Positions 26,340 to 39,336 of a stretch of 64,000 bases of DNA are shown here, piece by piece (the stretch's first letter is position 1; the number at the start of each line of letters is the position of its first letter). The translations under genes were made by a program, and so were the position numbers. The notes under the pieces were generated by a model. It made no database searches and was not told the DNA's origin. It worked only from the letters and a program-made list of their open reading frames with translations. The DNA is from Epiperipatus broadwayi (taxonomy: Eukaryota; Onychophora; Udeonychophora; Euonychophora; Peripatidae), in NCBI GenBank assembly GCA_028023455.1, contig JAQFVV010012396.1, positions 21,078,750 through 21,142,749 on the forward strand. Direction: 5' to 3'.

Positions 26340-27010
26340 TTATTAGAAGATTACATAAAATTGCTATTAATGCTTTGATTTACGGTTCTGAAACATGGTG
26401 GCTAACATTATTTCAGGGAGCATTCTGGGATTCATTACAGATATAATATAAACTATTTTTTCATCATTACAGTCATGAAAATAAATAAAATACATTTGAA
26501 AACATTTGATTATATGACAAAAATACTTAATGAAAATTCTGTTAATTAGCACTGGTAAGAAGAACACTTTATTATCCCCAAGGCTAATAGATACTCTTAA
26601 ATACAGAAACAAGTTACAATGGTGGGATTGTATAAGACTGAAATAAGTTTAATTAATAAAACTAGAAGTAGTTGGTATTTATATATATTTTAAGCAGAGT
26701 GCAATTTTAATATTAGAGCATTAAAACTGGGTCATGAAGCAAAAGAAATAATAATACGAAGAAGTTGCTGACATAATTAGCCAAGAAATAAGAGGAAAAG
26801 TTTTTCTGGATGAGAGATGAAATGGATAGGCATGTCGTGGTCATCGCCGATGTGCAGGCCTTTTTTTAATGACGAAAGTGGATAGGCATAGTGTGTGCCA
26901 GACTTAGGGAATCACTGCCAAAGGCCTTTTTATATGAAGAAAGTGGATATGCATAGCATGTGCCAAACTTATGGGAATCACTGCCAGAGGCATTTTATAT
27001 GAATGTTTGG
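26340..27010 (+). mobile_element. Decayed RTE-type LINE 3' end with 3' tandem repeats
   Basis: 26357-26405 translates to KIAINALIYGSETWWLT, matching the C-terminal 'YGSETW' block that follows the RT domain in RTE-like LINEs. Around 26740-26830, KKLLT...RKFFWMRDEMDRHVVVIADVQ looks like the usual tail of the same protein, across frame breaks. It is followed by two copies of a 66-bp unit (about 26862-26990; words gtggataKgcata and ggaatcactgcca), probably in the 3' UTR. The minus-strand frame at 26367-26612 is a shadow. Confidence 0.6.
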
Positions 27011-27241
27011 TCCTGAGTAGCTCAACTATCAACAGGACAGAATATGAAGAAAATCTATGGGTTCAAACTTGTTGCAACCCCCCAGATTAAGAAGCACATA
27101 TATATATAAAGATGAAGATAAGGCCGAATGTCAGTAACACAGTACAGATAAATGCCACTAATGACATGAAATATAATTTACTGCTTTAAAATAGATGACC
27201 CTTGCTTGAATGCCATAATTTATATAAATAATATGCTATGC

Positions 27242-27286
27242 AGTTATATATATATATATATATATAGAGATATTTATATTATTTAT

Positions 27287-27350
<64 letters not shown>
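27242..27350. repeat. (TA)n and (GA)n compound microsatellite
   Basis: TA runs at 27244-27266 and 27293-27321, then about 14 GA units to 27349. Confidence 0.95.
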
Positions 27351-27354
<4 letters not shown>

Positions 27355-28839
27355 GATTAAAAAATATACATGAAGATTTTATTTAATAATAGAAACATTA
27401 AGATTTACCCCCATCCCTTTTTCTGCTATTTAAAATAAATTAATCCCACCTTCATTGATTTTACAACAACTGAAATATATAAGTACTGTATTTGATATTT
27501 TAAGAGTAAGTAAAAATAAAACTAGCAGTTATAAGAAAAACTAATCGGTCACCTTTTCAGAATTGAATAACATTTATAAAATAAATAAGGTTTCAAAGCG
27601 TTAATTAGCTTAAGCTCTGAATTCACCCTGGGTAGAAAATCCAGAGTTAAACATTTATATATTTTTTATATTAAAACATAAATAAAATGTTGACTCGTAA
27701 AAACAATATGGCGAGTGTATTAATTAATAATGCATTGTTTTAGATGGATGCCAAAAACCTTAATTCATGAAGGTTTACTTAAAAAGAAAAGATTTTAGAA
27801 ATTCAACTCATCAGATTGCTTGAAATTGGCATATTAATAATAACTAAAATAGACATATAAAATCAAGTAATAAATAACTATAAATAAATGACTGCACCAA
27901 AATTAAAGAAAGTGAGAGCATATGAGAGAAAATTAAATATATAGAAAGCATTTAAGAGCAAATTACATTTTACATATTAATTAAAAAGAGAGAAAATTGA
28001 ACAATATGTTAGAAATCTTGATAACAGGATTTGAGATCAGTTAGGCTAGATTCATTTTCAAATGGTAGCATAAGAGTTACCTTGTGCAAATTTAATAAGT
28101 CTATTTTCAAAATATGACTCATGCATGGTAAATTGAGGATCCAAATGAATTCTTCTTGATGACAGCATGCTTCTATTTAGCACTCCAAAGTTCTCCATCA
28201 GGCTTTTACTTCATTTTATGGGAGCATAATGACATGGTGGCAGCAGATGATGACCCAACCGAGCCGAGAACAGTGGTGGATTTACTACTACATCATTTTA
28301 AGTGACATGTAATATGTTTACCATACAGTTCTCTCAATAGCAGCTAATCTCTTGATGATTTAAAAACTGGCCATTTTATACTATGCCCAGGTATTTCTGG
28401 AATGCTTTTAATTACTTAGTTCATTGTTTTTGAAAGATGCAACTGTTAGATAACATCCAAAAATAAATTCAAATCTATTTCCAGATTAGAAATAGATTTG
28501 ACAAAAATGTTTATAACAAAGAAAATCTTTAATCTTAATCCCATTTTAAGTAAAAAAATTAATTAAAAATACCTTCCCCAGATTAAAACAATAGTGTTTC
28601 CAACCCTTCAATTATTTTTAGACAATTTACAATTGCATCTTCCATTTTGGATTTAAAAAGAAAAGTCTAGTTTAATAGGGAAAAAAGTATCTTAAAAAGA
28701 AAAAGTTTAAAAATGACTTATAATAAAATATTTACAAAAAAAATCAATATTTTGTTAGTATTTTGCTCCTATATATATATTTGAGCCGCACCTCTGTACT
28801 TTAATAAAAAAGAATTAATAATAATTTTAAAAAAATGTT
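27351..28839. other. Intergenic, nothing recognised
   Basis: 28130-28300 is somewhat richer in G+C but has no open frame or known motif. Confidence 0.45.
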
Positions 28840-28996
28840 ATTGAAAGTTAAAATTTATAAATTTTTAGGTGCGCATCTCAGATATATACATAAAATATAT
28901 ATACATGACAAAAGGAGTGGGGTGGGATATAGGGTTTGAACACAGGTTAGTAGGTGGAAACATAAAACTGAATCTTAAGCTAAGATTGACTGCTTC
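28840..28996 (-). mobile_element. tRNA-derived SINE, family C, copy 2
   Basis: Inverted relative to copy 1 at 20143-20302, with the same order of blocks. On the minus strand box B is TGTTCAAACCC, with a box-A-like tagcttaagattcag upstream. Confidence 0.65.
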
Positions 28997-29049
28997 AATA
29001 TATATATTACTCAATTTATTAGTTAGAAGGAGATTGCCTTAACAACAGT

Positions 29050-29300
29050 TTCGATAGTTGATTGTTATCCATATTGGGATTGTCTAAGTGTTGACTGGTT
29101 TCAAAGCCAATGAAATCTTATAGTGCCACCTACATTAAATTTATTAAAAGTCTCATATTTATAATCATCCATCTGTTTTATGAAGTTGAAAATAAAATTT
29201 CTATCTGCTAATGAGCTCTTATTAGAATGACATAAATAGAGAAAGTAATTTCTAAGGTTCAACATCAAATTTATGATTATTTTAATACGATGACTTCAAG
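29050..29300 (-). pseudogene. Penelope-like element fragment (RT to GIY-YIG linker)
   Basis: The minus strand at about 29165-29270 reads LRNYFLYLCHSNKSSLADRNFIFNFIKQM, which parallels the PLE-1 linker (FRNHYLCIYKADRKNNIDKYIKEM). Downstream, frames are broken. No nuclease or RT motif is readable, so this is a small relic. Confidence 0.45.
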
Positions 29301-31177
29301 TGGCTTAATTAATATTTACATAATAGAATATTATAAAGTATACATTTTAATCCTTCTGAAAAAATATTGCCTAAAGCCAATTTGAATTAGTCTGTAAAAA
29401 CAAGTCCAAGAATTTGATGCTGCGTCTTGCAAATATCATTGTCCATACAATCCATACTTATAAAAAGTGAAGAAGCAGATGAAAGTAGTTTCATGTTTGC
29501 CTCTTAAATCTAATTTAATGATGATGTAATCTGAAATGCTTTAATTAAATTTAATACAGAGGACTAGGAGATTTCGTCAAATCCTAAAATAAAGTCATTC
29601 ATAATAGATATATTGTAGCCTTATTATTTTATGATATATTTATAGCAGTATCTGCAAGATATACAAAATATGAATGCAGACTTAAGAAAAACAAACTTTT
29701 TTCCAAATCATAATTTTTTATCCTCAAGAAATATAATTTATAGCCAAATTAAGTCATTCATAATTGATTAATAAGATTTTCATCACAATAAGTTTTCTGT
29801 ATTTACTTTATTATCAAGACAATAAAAATGTTTATTGCACATTTTAGTTTTTATCTATAATCGACTCCTATTTAAATCATTAAATTTTGTATTTGCAATT
29901 TTTTAAAAATATGTTAATAATTTGTAATTCAAATAATTTAACATTTTTTAAGTTCTGAATTTTTTGTTAATTATTTCAATCTATTCTGGCCCATGTCATG
30001 ATAAGAAAATTTCATTTGGCCTTCTGATGAAAAAAATTGTTCACTTCTGCTCTAGAGATATCTGAAGAATCAAAATGATTCAGGTTTATTGTTGAATTTC
30101 GAAAAAGAAACATAAGACTTTGCAATAAGACTGTTTTGTACTGCATAATTATTTGGTTGTTTAAAAAGTTACTTGTCTAAGCATTCAAAAATAATATTTT
30201 GATTTGAGCATTATCTTAGATAGTAAAATTATATCTTCAGATTTATGCTATACCTGAGTTGCTTAATGGCTTTTCATACTTAAGTGAAAAAAAAACATTA
30301 AATAGGAATAAAAATCGATTATATCAGTTGAAAATTTTTGATAAAAGTTTAATTATATATATCCAAAAATAATATCCAGGATAATACTTAATTGTACATC
30401 TACTATTAAAAACTGTTCTTTAAACATAAACCCAGTATTCTACAAAAAACAACAACTATTTTTAAAGTATTTGTTTTACAACTTCAAGTATTGCTAGATA
30501 TTATTTAAGAAAGTTATTCCTATAAATTATTTTAAATCTACCATTTCACAGATAGGAAAAGTAACTGAGGTTTCAATCTAGGACAAGTCCTGCATAAATA
30601 GAATTATATTTCATCATATTATTATAGACAGTTTTATTAAATTATATGTTGTTTACTTGTTGTTAAGAAAAAGTTTAACGTACTACCTATATAAGATTAG
30701 AGACATGACACAAATCTTTGAAAAACCTTTCAAACTTTTCCTACCATTATTATAAAAATTTTCTATTTCTAAGAAAGAATGAGCAATATCAACAGCATAA
30801 ACTTATTTTCTGAATTCTATTTTTAAAAGATTCCCGATGAATATATTACATAAAACAGTAGTTGACAGAACTGATCCACATAGAAAGCTATTTTGTAACA
30901 TTTTGTTTTCTATGATTTTTTTTTAAAACATTCATTTTACTTTCTGATACAAAAGCATTTGATTGAGGTAAGTTAATATTTTTTTTTGCATTGAAAAATT
31001 TGAGACTTTAATAAGTACACAAATTATAATCACAAATAGTTCAAAATTAAAAATTTGTTTACATTTGTTTAACCTTGTAGTAATTTAAATTGTTATGTAA
31101 TTATTGGGATAATTTTACCCTTTAAAAATAGCTTCTAAGAAACATATATTAATAATATCAAATGTCACATGATCACC
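29301..31177. other. AT-rich intergenic, nothing recognised
   Basis: No recognisable gene or repeat family. Confidence 0.5.
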
Positions 31178-31310
31178 ATTTTTTATGCTTGCTCAAAACT
31201 GTTATTAAAACAGGCAAAACTCTCTACATATATTGCCACTCAGTGCAAGCCAGAGTAATCAATGGATGCCAGAAGGCTTATGCATAAAATCCCCAACTTG
31301 TGCCTACTCA

Positions 31311-31362
31311 TCCAATATCCACAGACTAGTTTTTGGCTTGTGACCTTCATCACTGAGGAATC
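31311..31362 (-). ncRNA. Damaged hammerhead motif, left arm of family D
   Basis: Inverted partner of the motif at 31454-31512. C3 of the core has become G (GTGATGA) and GAAA has become AAAA, so it should not cleave. Stem II (GGTCACAAGCC) and the CTAGTC stem III/cleavage part are retained. Confidence 0.6.
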
Positions 31363-31453
31363 TTGTATCTGAGAGCACTGCACCTAGACCTTATGATTGC
31401 ATTAGATCCTAAGATATAGGTGCAGTGCTAAAATCTAGGTGCAATATTCTCAG

Positions 31454-31512
31454 ATCCAATGCTCCTCACTGATGAAGGCCACAAGCCAGAAACTAGTCTG
31501 GAGATATTGGAT
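31454..31512 (+). ncRNA. Hammerhead ribozyme, type I (HHR-D)
   Basis: Core CTGATGA at 31469-31475 and GAAA at 31489-31492. Stem II is GGC/GCC with loop CACAA. Stem III is AC/GT with loop TA, and the cleavage triplet GTC has C17 at 31498. Inner stem I is CCTCA with TGGAG (one mismatch, one G-U); the outer stem is a perfect 6 bp, TCCAAT (31455-31460) with ATTGGA (31506-31511). The A-A pair at the base of stem II is unusual and may weaken activity. Confidence 0.75.
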
Positions 31513-31648
31513 GAGTAGGTGCTAGATGGGGATTTTATGCACAAGCCTTCTGGCATCCATTGATTACTCTGGCTTGCACTGAGTGGCAATATGTGTAAGA
31601 AAGTTTTGTCTGTTTTAATAACAGTTAAGAGCAAGCATAATAAATAGT

Positions 31649-34600
31649 AATCATGTGATGTTTATTGATATATACTACTTCTAATCGTATTAACAGCGAC
31701 AGTAATAGTTACTAATACTTCATACATCAGACCAGGTCTTAGAACTGAATTTTGTGATGACTTGTTTTTTTAATATTTCTTATTTTTTCTAGTTTCAATG
31801 ACCAATTTTACATTTGTGAGAATTTTCTTATTTCATTTTACCTTGTGACTGGTGTTTTATTATAAAAATGAGAACTTTAAAGATTATCAAACCTGGTTTA
31901 TGTTTTTTAATTAAAGAACCCTTTTTTTGATTTTTTAAATATTATTTTCATAATTCACACAGAGCCAGACATACTTCACCAAATTTTTTCCATTATTTTT
32001 TGGGGGATGTATCTGATGCAGTTATTAAAGTTATTAACCTGGTTTATATTGTCAGTGAAGAAAATGGCACAATAGTAGAACATCAATAGTAATTGCCAAA
32101 GCATTTTTATAGAATCAAACCATAAATAAGATGCTATTTTTGAGCATCATTTGCATGTGTTTGGTTTAAATCTGATCATTCTAAAAGTTGAGGATTTATT
32201 TATATTCAATTACATATCTACAATTTCTACTGTGAAGTTAGAAATTTTCTATGAATATAAAAAAACTGAAGAATATCTAAAAATAAATAATTGCACCAAT
32301 GTATAATATTGCATGACTAGAGATGATTTATTCTAATAATTAATGCTATATTATTTTAGCTATTTTCAATAGAAATTGTATTTACTTTGCTACAGGATTA
32401 GAAACAAACTTTCTTTGTAGAGGCTCTCCATTTTTAAATTTAGTTCAATTGTTAATGTTTAGTTGAAGTAATTTTTGTATTATAATTATCTTAAATCTGT
32501 TTGTTCAATTTTTTTTATCTGTTTTTTTGTAGAATGCTCTTTAGGGAAATAATATTATAATATATTAATAAAAGTAAAAGGCAATGAAATTTACCTTTGA
32601 AATTCATAATTATACATTAAGCAATACAACTCATAAAAATCATATAATTTTTAATTCAGTACATAAGAAAATAGTGCTCTTTTTATTTGTGATATTCTTA
32701 TGGAAGATCTATTAAATGTTTTTCTCTTTGTATGTAGATTTCATGACTATATTTACGACTAAGATTTTTATAAATCTATGCATTCATTAAAAAAATGACC
32801 TCATCACAAATTAACTTTATGATATAATGATTTTCATCCATCTAAATTAATTGAATCTTGATTGCTTTTACATATAAAATTATCATTATCATTCCAAACA
32901 TTATCAATCCTCTGAAGAGTGAAGGTCTTTCCAAGTTTAATCTAATTTCGTTAATCCATAATTCTTTCTTTCCACATCACTTCACTGAACTTTATTTTAT
33001 TTATATATTCACAAATGATCTCTTTACAAATATGTTTCTTTCTTGTAGAATACAACTGAGAACTTCAGCTGTCTGCATATTTACTTTTATTTATAAACAT
33101 GCAGAGTCAATTTTATTTCTCCACTTGAATTTATGTTGAATTAATTATGTACTAGAGGATTACATAACTAATTAATAACTTTTAAACATTATTGGTTATG
33201 TATATTGATGGTATTTTATTAATAGATTCAGTATTTTTTTTTGTAGAATTGTTATAATTTGTTGGCTTAATGTAATCGATTCTGGAATAGATAGCAGATT
33301 CTGTTTAGATATTTTTTAAAAGCAGTTTTAGATGGCATATTAAAAATTAGCCTACAAAAATATAAACATATTTAAGGATAAAATTCTATATGTTTTTAAG
33401 ACATTAAGTTTGTAGTAGACTGTAGTAGTTAACATTTCTAATTATAATAAAATCTATTTCAAATTGTCTTTATATATAAATATATCTTTAACAAATAACT
33501 TTATTCATTAAATTATTGAAAGTCTAAATCGTTATATATAGAATTACTAATTGTTCCTCCATCTTTAAAATGTTTTTAAAACTGTTCTATATATATATAT
33601 TTTAAAAAAATCAAATTCAAAGATCCTCCGAATATCGAATTTGTTTTTAAAAGTTAAATTTTTTAACAATCTCCCAAAATTGTTTCTTTTCTTTCTATAT
33701 ATATATAAAATAATTTTTAATTTTGCCGCTACCCTTTTATTATTTTTTAATAATTCAATATAGTATTTGAATATTGAAGATTTTATTTTATATACATATT
33801 TTATATTTTATTATAAATAATAAATGTCATAAAATTAATAACTAATAGCAATTAGAAGATAAATTATCTTGAAAGCTGAGAGAAAAATTTTCATTAATTT
33901 ATTTTAGTAATTAAATAATTTGAACTTTTAACAAAAAAATTAATCTTAGAAACATCAAATTAAATTTTATAATTTTAGTAAAGTAATAAAATCAATTTTA
34001 ATGTGATTAAATTATCATAGTTAAAAACGTTGTTAAGAAAATGGTCGTCATTAATGTAAGTGTAAATTACCAACACATACATAAAACACGCACACATTTC
34101 AAAATTAACAATATATCTCCTCAATGTTGATACAGATTAAAATTAAAATAATTATATATGCGAAAACTAAAAAGTGCTTTCACATAGTTTAATAAAAATT
34201 ATATTTCTTCATTAAAATCTAACGAACTTAGATTTAAAAAAAATATGTATTTGCAGTTCAGTATTTAATAATAATGTTTTAACAAGTTAAAATGACAAAT
34301 ATACTAGCCAAATTAACAAAAAGTGGTGAAACGTAATGACAATGAATTTTGTATTAGAGACAGATTTTCTAATGTTATAAAGATTATCCCAAAGATAATC
34401 TAAAAATGATTTAATATCTGTTTGCATTGAAATATGATTGAAGATAGAATAAATCTTCAATAAAACACAAGATGGGATTAGTACTAGCCTATGAATAGCT
34501 TATTATGATTGAGCAATTGTTTAAAGAGTAATAGGATAAACTTGGAACTATAACAAAGTGGTATCTAAAATATATAAATATTTTTATCTTTAAAACAATT

Positions 34601-34935
34601 AAAGTTGATTTGTATCTAGTCAATATTATTTTTATTATCAATCCAGATGAATAAGTAAGAATATTTATTGCTAGGTAAATATAAACATTGCAAAAACATT
34701 ATTTCTTTGAATCATATTTTGAGAAACCACATTATAGTTCTGGCAGTGATCTAAATATTGACCAATATTGTGTTGGAGAAATAAAATTTTGTTTGCGAGC
34801 ATTTTAGCTTTGATTTCTTATGACAATTGGTCATCTGGAATAATAACTATCAAGTGTGTGGCATAACTTGAGTTGATAAACTTTATCATGAATATTGTTG
34901 CTTTTAGTTAGTACTATACATTAATATAATTAAAA
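31649..34935. other. AT-rich intergenic, nothing recognised
   Basis: The 93-codon plus-strand frame at 32858-33139 has no recognised features and reads like chance in AT-rich DNA. No repeat match found. Confidence 0.5.
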
Positions 34936-35395
34936 GGGGTTTGAACACAGACTTTCAAAATCCCTTCAACTCCATGCTATATAACTGATACACATGATCA
35001 CATACATATATAAAAAAATAATGATATCCAATATAAATATTTCATGTTGAACCAGCACTCATCAGATTGTTCAGATCATCATTTCCTACACACATATATA
35101 ATTGTGCTTTAGTTATCAGACTTCAGTATTCTCCATCCTCCAACTATTTGGCCATTCATAGTATTGAAAATCTGATGATGAAATGCTCAAAAACCTTGTT
35201 GATGCCAATACTGTTGTCATATCCATGTTGACTTTTAAGTCATTCGGACCCCACATATCTATGACCTTAATATGTCCCCTTAAATACATAGAAGAGGGAT
35301 GGGTAGAATTTAGGCTGAATCTATAATAGTTGAATACAAGTAAGATGGTGTATATAGCCGAATGAAGCTTGAAAGTCTGGGTTTAAACCTCCTGT
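34936..35395 (-). mobile_element. Hammerhead-SINE, family A, copy A2, with inverted tRNA-like ends
   Basis: On the minus strand: body (35340 down to 35090), hammerhead (35079-35021), tRNA-like end with box B (34983-34938). At the other end a second tRNA-like block lies in the opposite, plus orientation (35352-35395, ending gggtttaaacctcc). The element therefore has inverted tRNA-like termini of about 50-60 bp. A taatta direct repeat next to both ends may be a short TSD but is uncertain. Confidence 0.75.
35021..35079 (-). ncRNA. Hammerhead ribozyme, type I, family A, weak stem I (HHR-A2)
   Basis: Core CTGATGA and GAAA are intact. Stem II is TGCTG/CAACA with one mismatch, stem III is AT/AT, and the cleavage site is ATA. 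Inner stem I (ACAAT against TTGGA) has decayed, but the outer ATGAT/ATCAT helix remains. Probably inactive or weak. Confidence 0.65.
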
Positions 35396-37544
35396 AATTA
35401 TATCAAAATCACTATATACATTATACTTGTATTCAAATATTATATATATATAAAGGTTTAAATATTATTTTGATCAACAATATTATTCTAATGATTAGCC
35501 TTAAATTTATTCCACTATGCTTTTTTTTTCACTATACAGAATGTCTGTTGGAAAAATTTTGGGAAACATCACTGTGCATAAACATTTTTACTGATAATTT
35601 TTCTATTTGTTTACTCATTTTGGAATTTCTATTGTTTTATTCTGTTTTGTGGATTTCCACACCATTATTTTTATACTTGGAAAACTGCTAACTGTGAATC
35701 CTTAGAGGGTTATTTAAAAAGAACAAATCAAAGTTTGTCATTTTCATAACTGGTTTCTTTATGAGCTACAATTTCTTTAATGTTAAAATCAATATTTTTT
35801 TTGTTTTTTGCATATTTGCTGAACCTCAGATTATTTTAAGATGATATATAACTAATATCGGTAAATTACAAGACATATAAATTGCTAAAAAATGAGAGGT
35901 GAACTTGCTATACAAAATCCAACTTAAAGTTAATAGAAAATGACCAAAAATTAGTGAAACAACTTTATTAAATCAATTAACCAATCACCGTTTTTAAAAG
36001 CAGTTTCGTGTAAAAAAAAAAAAAAAAAAAGAATCAGACGATAATATCGCCGCGGAATTTAAATATAAGAAAACTCAATTTTTGTATATTATCCTTTATT
36101 TAATGATAAAACAATTATTTTTTAAAGAGATAAAGTAAAATATTTAAGCAAATTTAGGGAATCTAAATAAAAAATATTCAATTATCTTGATAATAGATTA
36201 GACACTATTAATCCCCCTCTTATCGTAATTTATCTCCCAATATCTAATATTTTTAAAAGTATTGGTTATATATTATTTTATATTTTTAATAGGATTTTCA
36301 ATTATTTTTTATTGTGCTAACATTTTTATCAAGTATATTTAAAAATAATAATCACGTAACATTTTGACTTCTAGTGTTTAAAAATAATTAAAGAAAATAT
36401 TAGTAGGAGAATAGAACGTGGCAAATAGCATATTTCAAACTACATATATATTTGAATAAAAATGAATGTTAATGCAAAGCTGCCGAGCAAACAGCCACAC
36501 AGCCAGGATTATTTTGTATACATAGAATTAAACTAAATGAGCATATAATTAAGTTATATTTTCAAGGCTGGCTGTCATTTCTTTTAGCTCATAGTCTATT
36601 ATTCATATAGATTCTACTGACACTCTTCCAGTTTTGCATTCGCTTTAATATGAAAGCAAGGTAAATTGGTCTCATTAAAATTCGCCTTTTATACAAACTA
36701 TGAATATCTCACGTGGCCATCTAAGTGTCAAGCTTTTCCTTTCGAAAAATGAAAATTTCGGCAGGTTTGGTTAATTTGTTTTTTAAAGGTTGCCATGACT
36801 ACATTATGAGTCACAACATTTATCTGAGAACTATATGAATTCAATACTTTGTGGAGGAGGAAGAAGACAAAACTTTGTTTAGATCACAGTATCTAAGAGA
36901 GATTATAAAAGCTAGTCAGGTGTTGTAACTGTGACATAAAAAAAATCCAGATGTACTCACATCAAGATCAATTTGTCTTAGATTACTTTTTTAATTATAT
37001 ATACATACGAACTAAATGATATTATCATTTATCACACATACTTATTATCATTAATATATTTATTTATCTACACTCAGATACACGCACACACACATACACA
37101 TATATAGGCATACGTGTGAAAAAAGTTTGACGATTATAGAAAGTATATCCAATTAATGAGATTAAATAGCATAGTTAAACGTAGTAATCGGAAATATCTG
37201 AAAGATCTAGTTAGTATTATTTTAAAAAATGTTTATATGCCAAATAAAGCATAAAATGCTTTTCTCTGTTTTTCCCCCTCAAAATTTGCGTTAATAGTAA
37301 CATTTTATTTTATTTTAATTCAGAATCACTTACTGCAAACTTGAGTAATCGATGATAATGAATGATAATACTATATTGCATTCCCAGTTCAATATTCTGT
37401 TATTGTTCTTTTTTGGAAGTGAGCAGATAAAGAAAATTAGTGCTTTTGCTAAAAAAAAAAAAACTATATAGAATGTTTCAGTAAAATGGTGATTGTGTCT
37501 TATAAATGAAATAAAAGTATGTGGAATTCTTTAAATCATTCAGG
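35396..37544. other. AT-rich intergenic, nothing recognised
   Basis: An A homopolymer lies at about 36011-36030. A slightly GC-richer part at 36470-36920 has no recognisable features. Confidence 0.5.
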
Positions 37545-37645
37545 TTTTTTTTTTCTCATGTGGCATAGCATCAGCCGGGAAGCGAACCCATTAACCCGGG
37601 ACAACTGCTTGAGCAGCTGTCGCTGACCTCTCGACCACCATTGTT
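37545..37645 (-). mobile_element. Short tRNA-only SINE, copy S3
   Basis: On the minus strand: tggtggtcgagaggtcagcg (box A side), ctgctcaagcag arm, GGGTTCGCTTCCCGGC (box B), gatgctatgccacatg, then an A run. The anticodon-like arm is shortened compared with S2 and S4. No TSD could be defined. Confidence 0.85.
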
Positions 37646-37829
37646 TTTGCAAATAAAGCTTTAGATATTCAAAAAATATTGAGTTATCAAAAAAAAAAAA
37701 AAAGTAAGAATAATTATAAATGTTAAAACCACTCAAATAATGTTCAATGGATTTTTGCAGAAGGAGCAAATAAATATTGATAATTAGTACAAATTAACAA
37801 ATACTAATACCATGGTCCGATTATTAATA

Positions 37830-38130
37830 CAGATGAAAATATAATGGAATTAATAAAAGAATTAAATTTGGATGGAGAGCTTTCGATAGGAAAAAAATAA
37901 TATTAAAAGGAAATATATCTATATATTTGAAAAAGGGTTTTGTTAGATGTGTTTTACTAGTTTCTTATTTATGGATCTGAGACTTGGACGTTTAACAAAA
38001 GCACAATTCAGTGACATCAGATCTCTCAATAAAATCTTTATCTAAATAAAATGCTATCAAATATTATAGTTTTAAAATATTTTGATTATATTTTGTACTA
38101 GTGAATAAAATGCCCATGAAAAAATATTTT
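37830..38130 (+). pseudogene. RTE-type LINE C-terminal fragment
   Basis: 37855-37895 reads RIKFGWRAFDRKK, and 37915-37998 reads ISIYLKKGFVRCVL followed, after a one-base shift, by LIYGSETWTF. This is the conserved run just downstream of the RT domain in RTE-like LINEs (W-x-AF...K...CVL...YG-ETW). It is short and frame-broken. Same family type as 26340-27010. Confidence 0.65.
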
Positions 38131-38791
38131 CTCAATTCTCATTAAAATAAAAATACCAATATTTCGTTTTTACTGCTACATTTTCGTTTTCATATGTGAT
38201 GCATTTAAAAAATCGAATACATTATTGGAAATGTTATATTGTTATTTTCTTTAGGGTATACCATTAAAAAGATGTTGTTTCATGTTACTTGAATTCATGC
38301 AAAATAGTTTCTTATTCATAGAGTTATGATAATATTTTCATCATCATCATCATAATAATAATAAATGAATAAATATTTAGTCCAGAAAATGTTGATATTA
38401 ATTTATGCTAATTTTAAAATTCATTTGAATGTAGCAAAAAGAAATTATTAATTTTTCTGATATCAGAAAAAAACAGTGCAGTAGCTAAGGTTTTACTACA
38501 TTAGGCTTTTTAACTGTACTTACATTAAATGCTAGATAATTAAATTATAGAATTTTCCATTGTAGATTTAAAAATATTTCTAATAATTAACTGGATATAA
38601 TATTTTATTTTTTTATATTTAACATTTTATTTTAATTCCTTAAATTTGATACTGGTAGTCAGTATCTGCATTGGCTATAAATTCTCATTGACTAAAATTT
38701 GATTAGGCTAAGTAAAAATTAAAAAAAAAAGTTATAATACTAAAGATATTTTTTATATATATTAAATGCTTTTATTTATAAAAATGTTTCT

Positions 38792-38964
38792 TCAACCACA
38801 ATTGGTGTTTTTAGATTTAACTTGAAATAAAAGCATGGGAGGTTTAGAAATTAATTAAGTCAATTCTCTTGTTATAAAAATAGGAATGGACTTAATTAAT
38901 TTCTGGACTGTCTCCTTCATATTTTTACTTCAAAGAAAATCTAAAAACTCCAATTGTAGTTGCA
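38792..38964. repeat. Fold-back, arms about 80 bp
   Basis: The outer ends caaccacaattgg and ccaattgtagttg, and the inner blocks ttagaaattaattaagtc and acttaattaatttctgg, pair as an inverted repeat at about 85 percent identity. Unclassified MITE-like hairpin. Confidence 0.75.
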
Positions 38965-39275
38965 AAAACAATTATTATCTTTTTTAGTGCACGGTAAATA
39001 AAAAAACATATAATATATATATATATAATTACCGCCATTATTTTTAGCTTTTTAGTATTGGCACATTAAATAAAAATGAAAAACTTTATTATACTTTAAA
39101 TTTATTTGACACTTATAGTTAATACATATAGAAGATTTGAAATACAGGCAATCTTATACCTGGAAAATAATTGTAAATATAGGGTCATTGAACTCAGACT
39201 TTCAAGCAATATTCAACTATCCACACTATCTCATACTACTGATACTCATTACCACACACATGTAGCAAAGATAAA

Positions 39276-39336
39276 TAATTACCAATATACATATTTTATG
39301 CTGAACCAGCATTCATCAGTTAGTCCAGATTATCAT
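39276..39336 (-). ncRNA. Hammerhead motif, family A (HHR-A3), G12 lost
   Basis: CTGATGA is intact, stem II TGCTG/CAGCA is perfect, stem I ACTAA/TTGGT has one G-U and stem III is AT/AT. GAAA has become AAAA, so the essential G12 is gone and it is expected to be inactive. Confidence 0.75.

Larger units (their letters stand above)
31178..31648. mobile_element. 470-bp palindromic hammerhead element (family D)
   Basis: Two arms of about 220 bp (31178-31400 and 31415-31648) are inverted copies of each other. Shared words include tttatgcttgctc / gagcaagcataa at the outside and gatgccagaaggctt inside. Each arm holds one hammerhead motif: an almost canonical one in the right arm (31454-31512, plus) and a damaged one in the left arm (31311-31362, minus). 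The centre also repeats taggtgca. The minus-strand frame at 31428-31634 is a shadow. Confidence 0.85.

Noticed and set aside
37536-37769. 77-codon minus-strand frame
   Set aside because: It reads through SINE S3.
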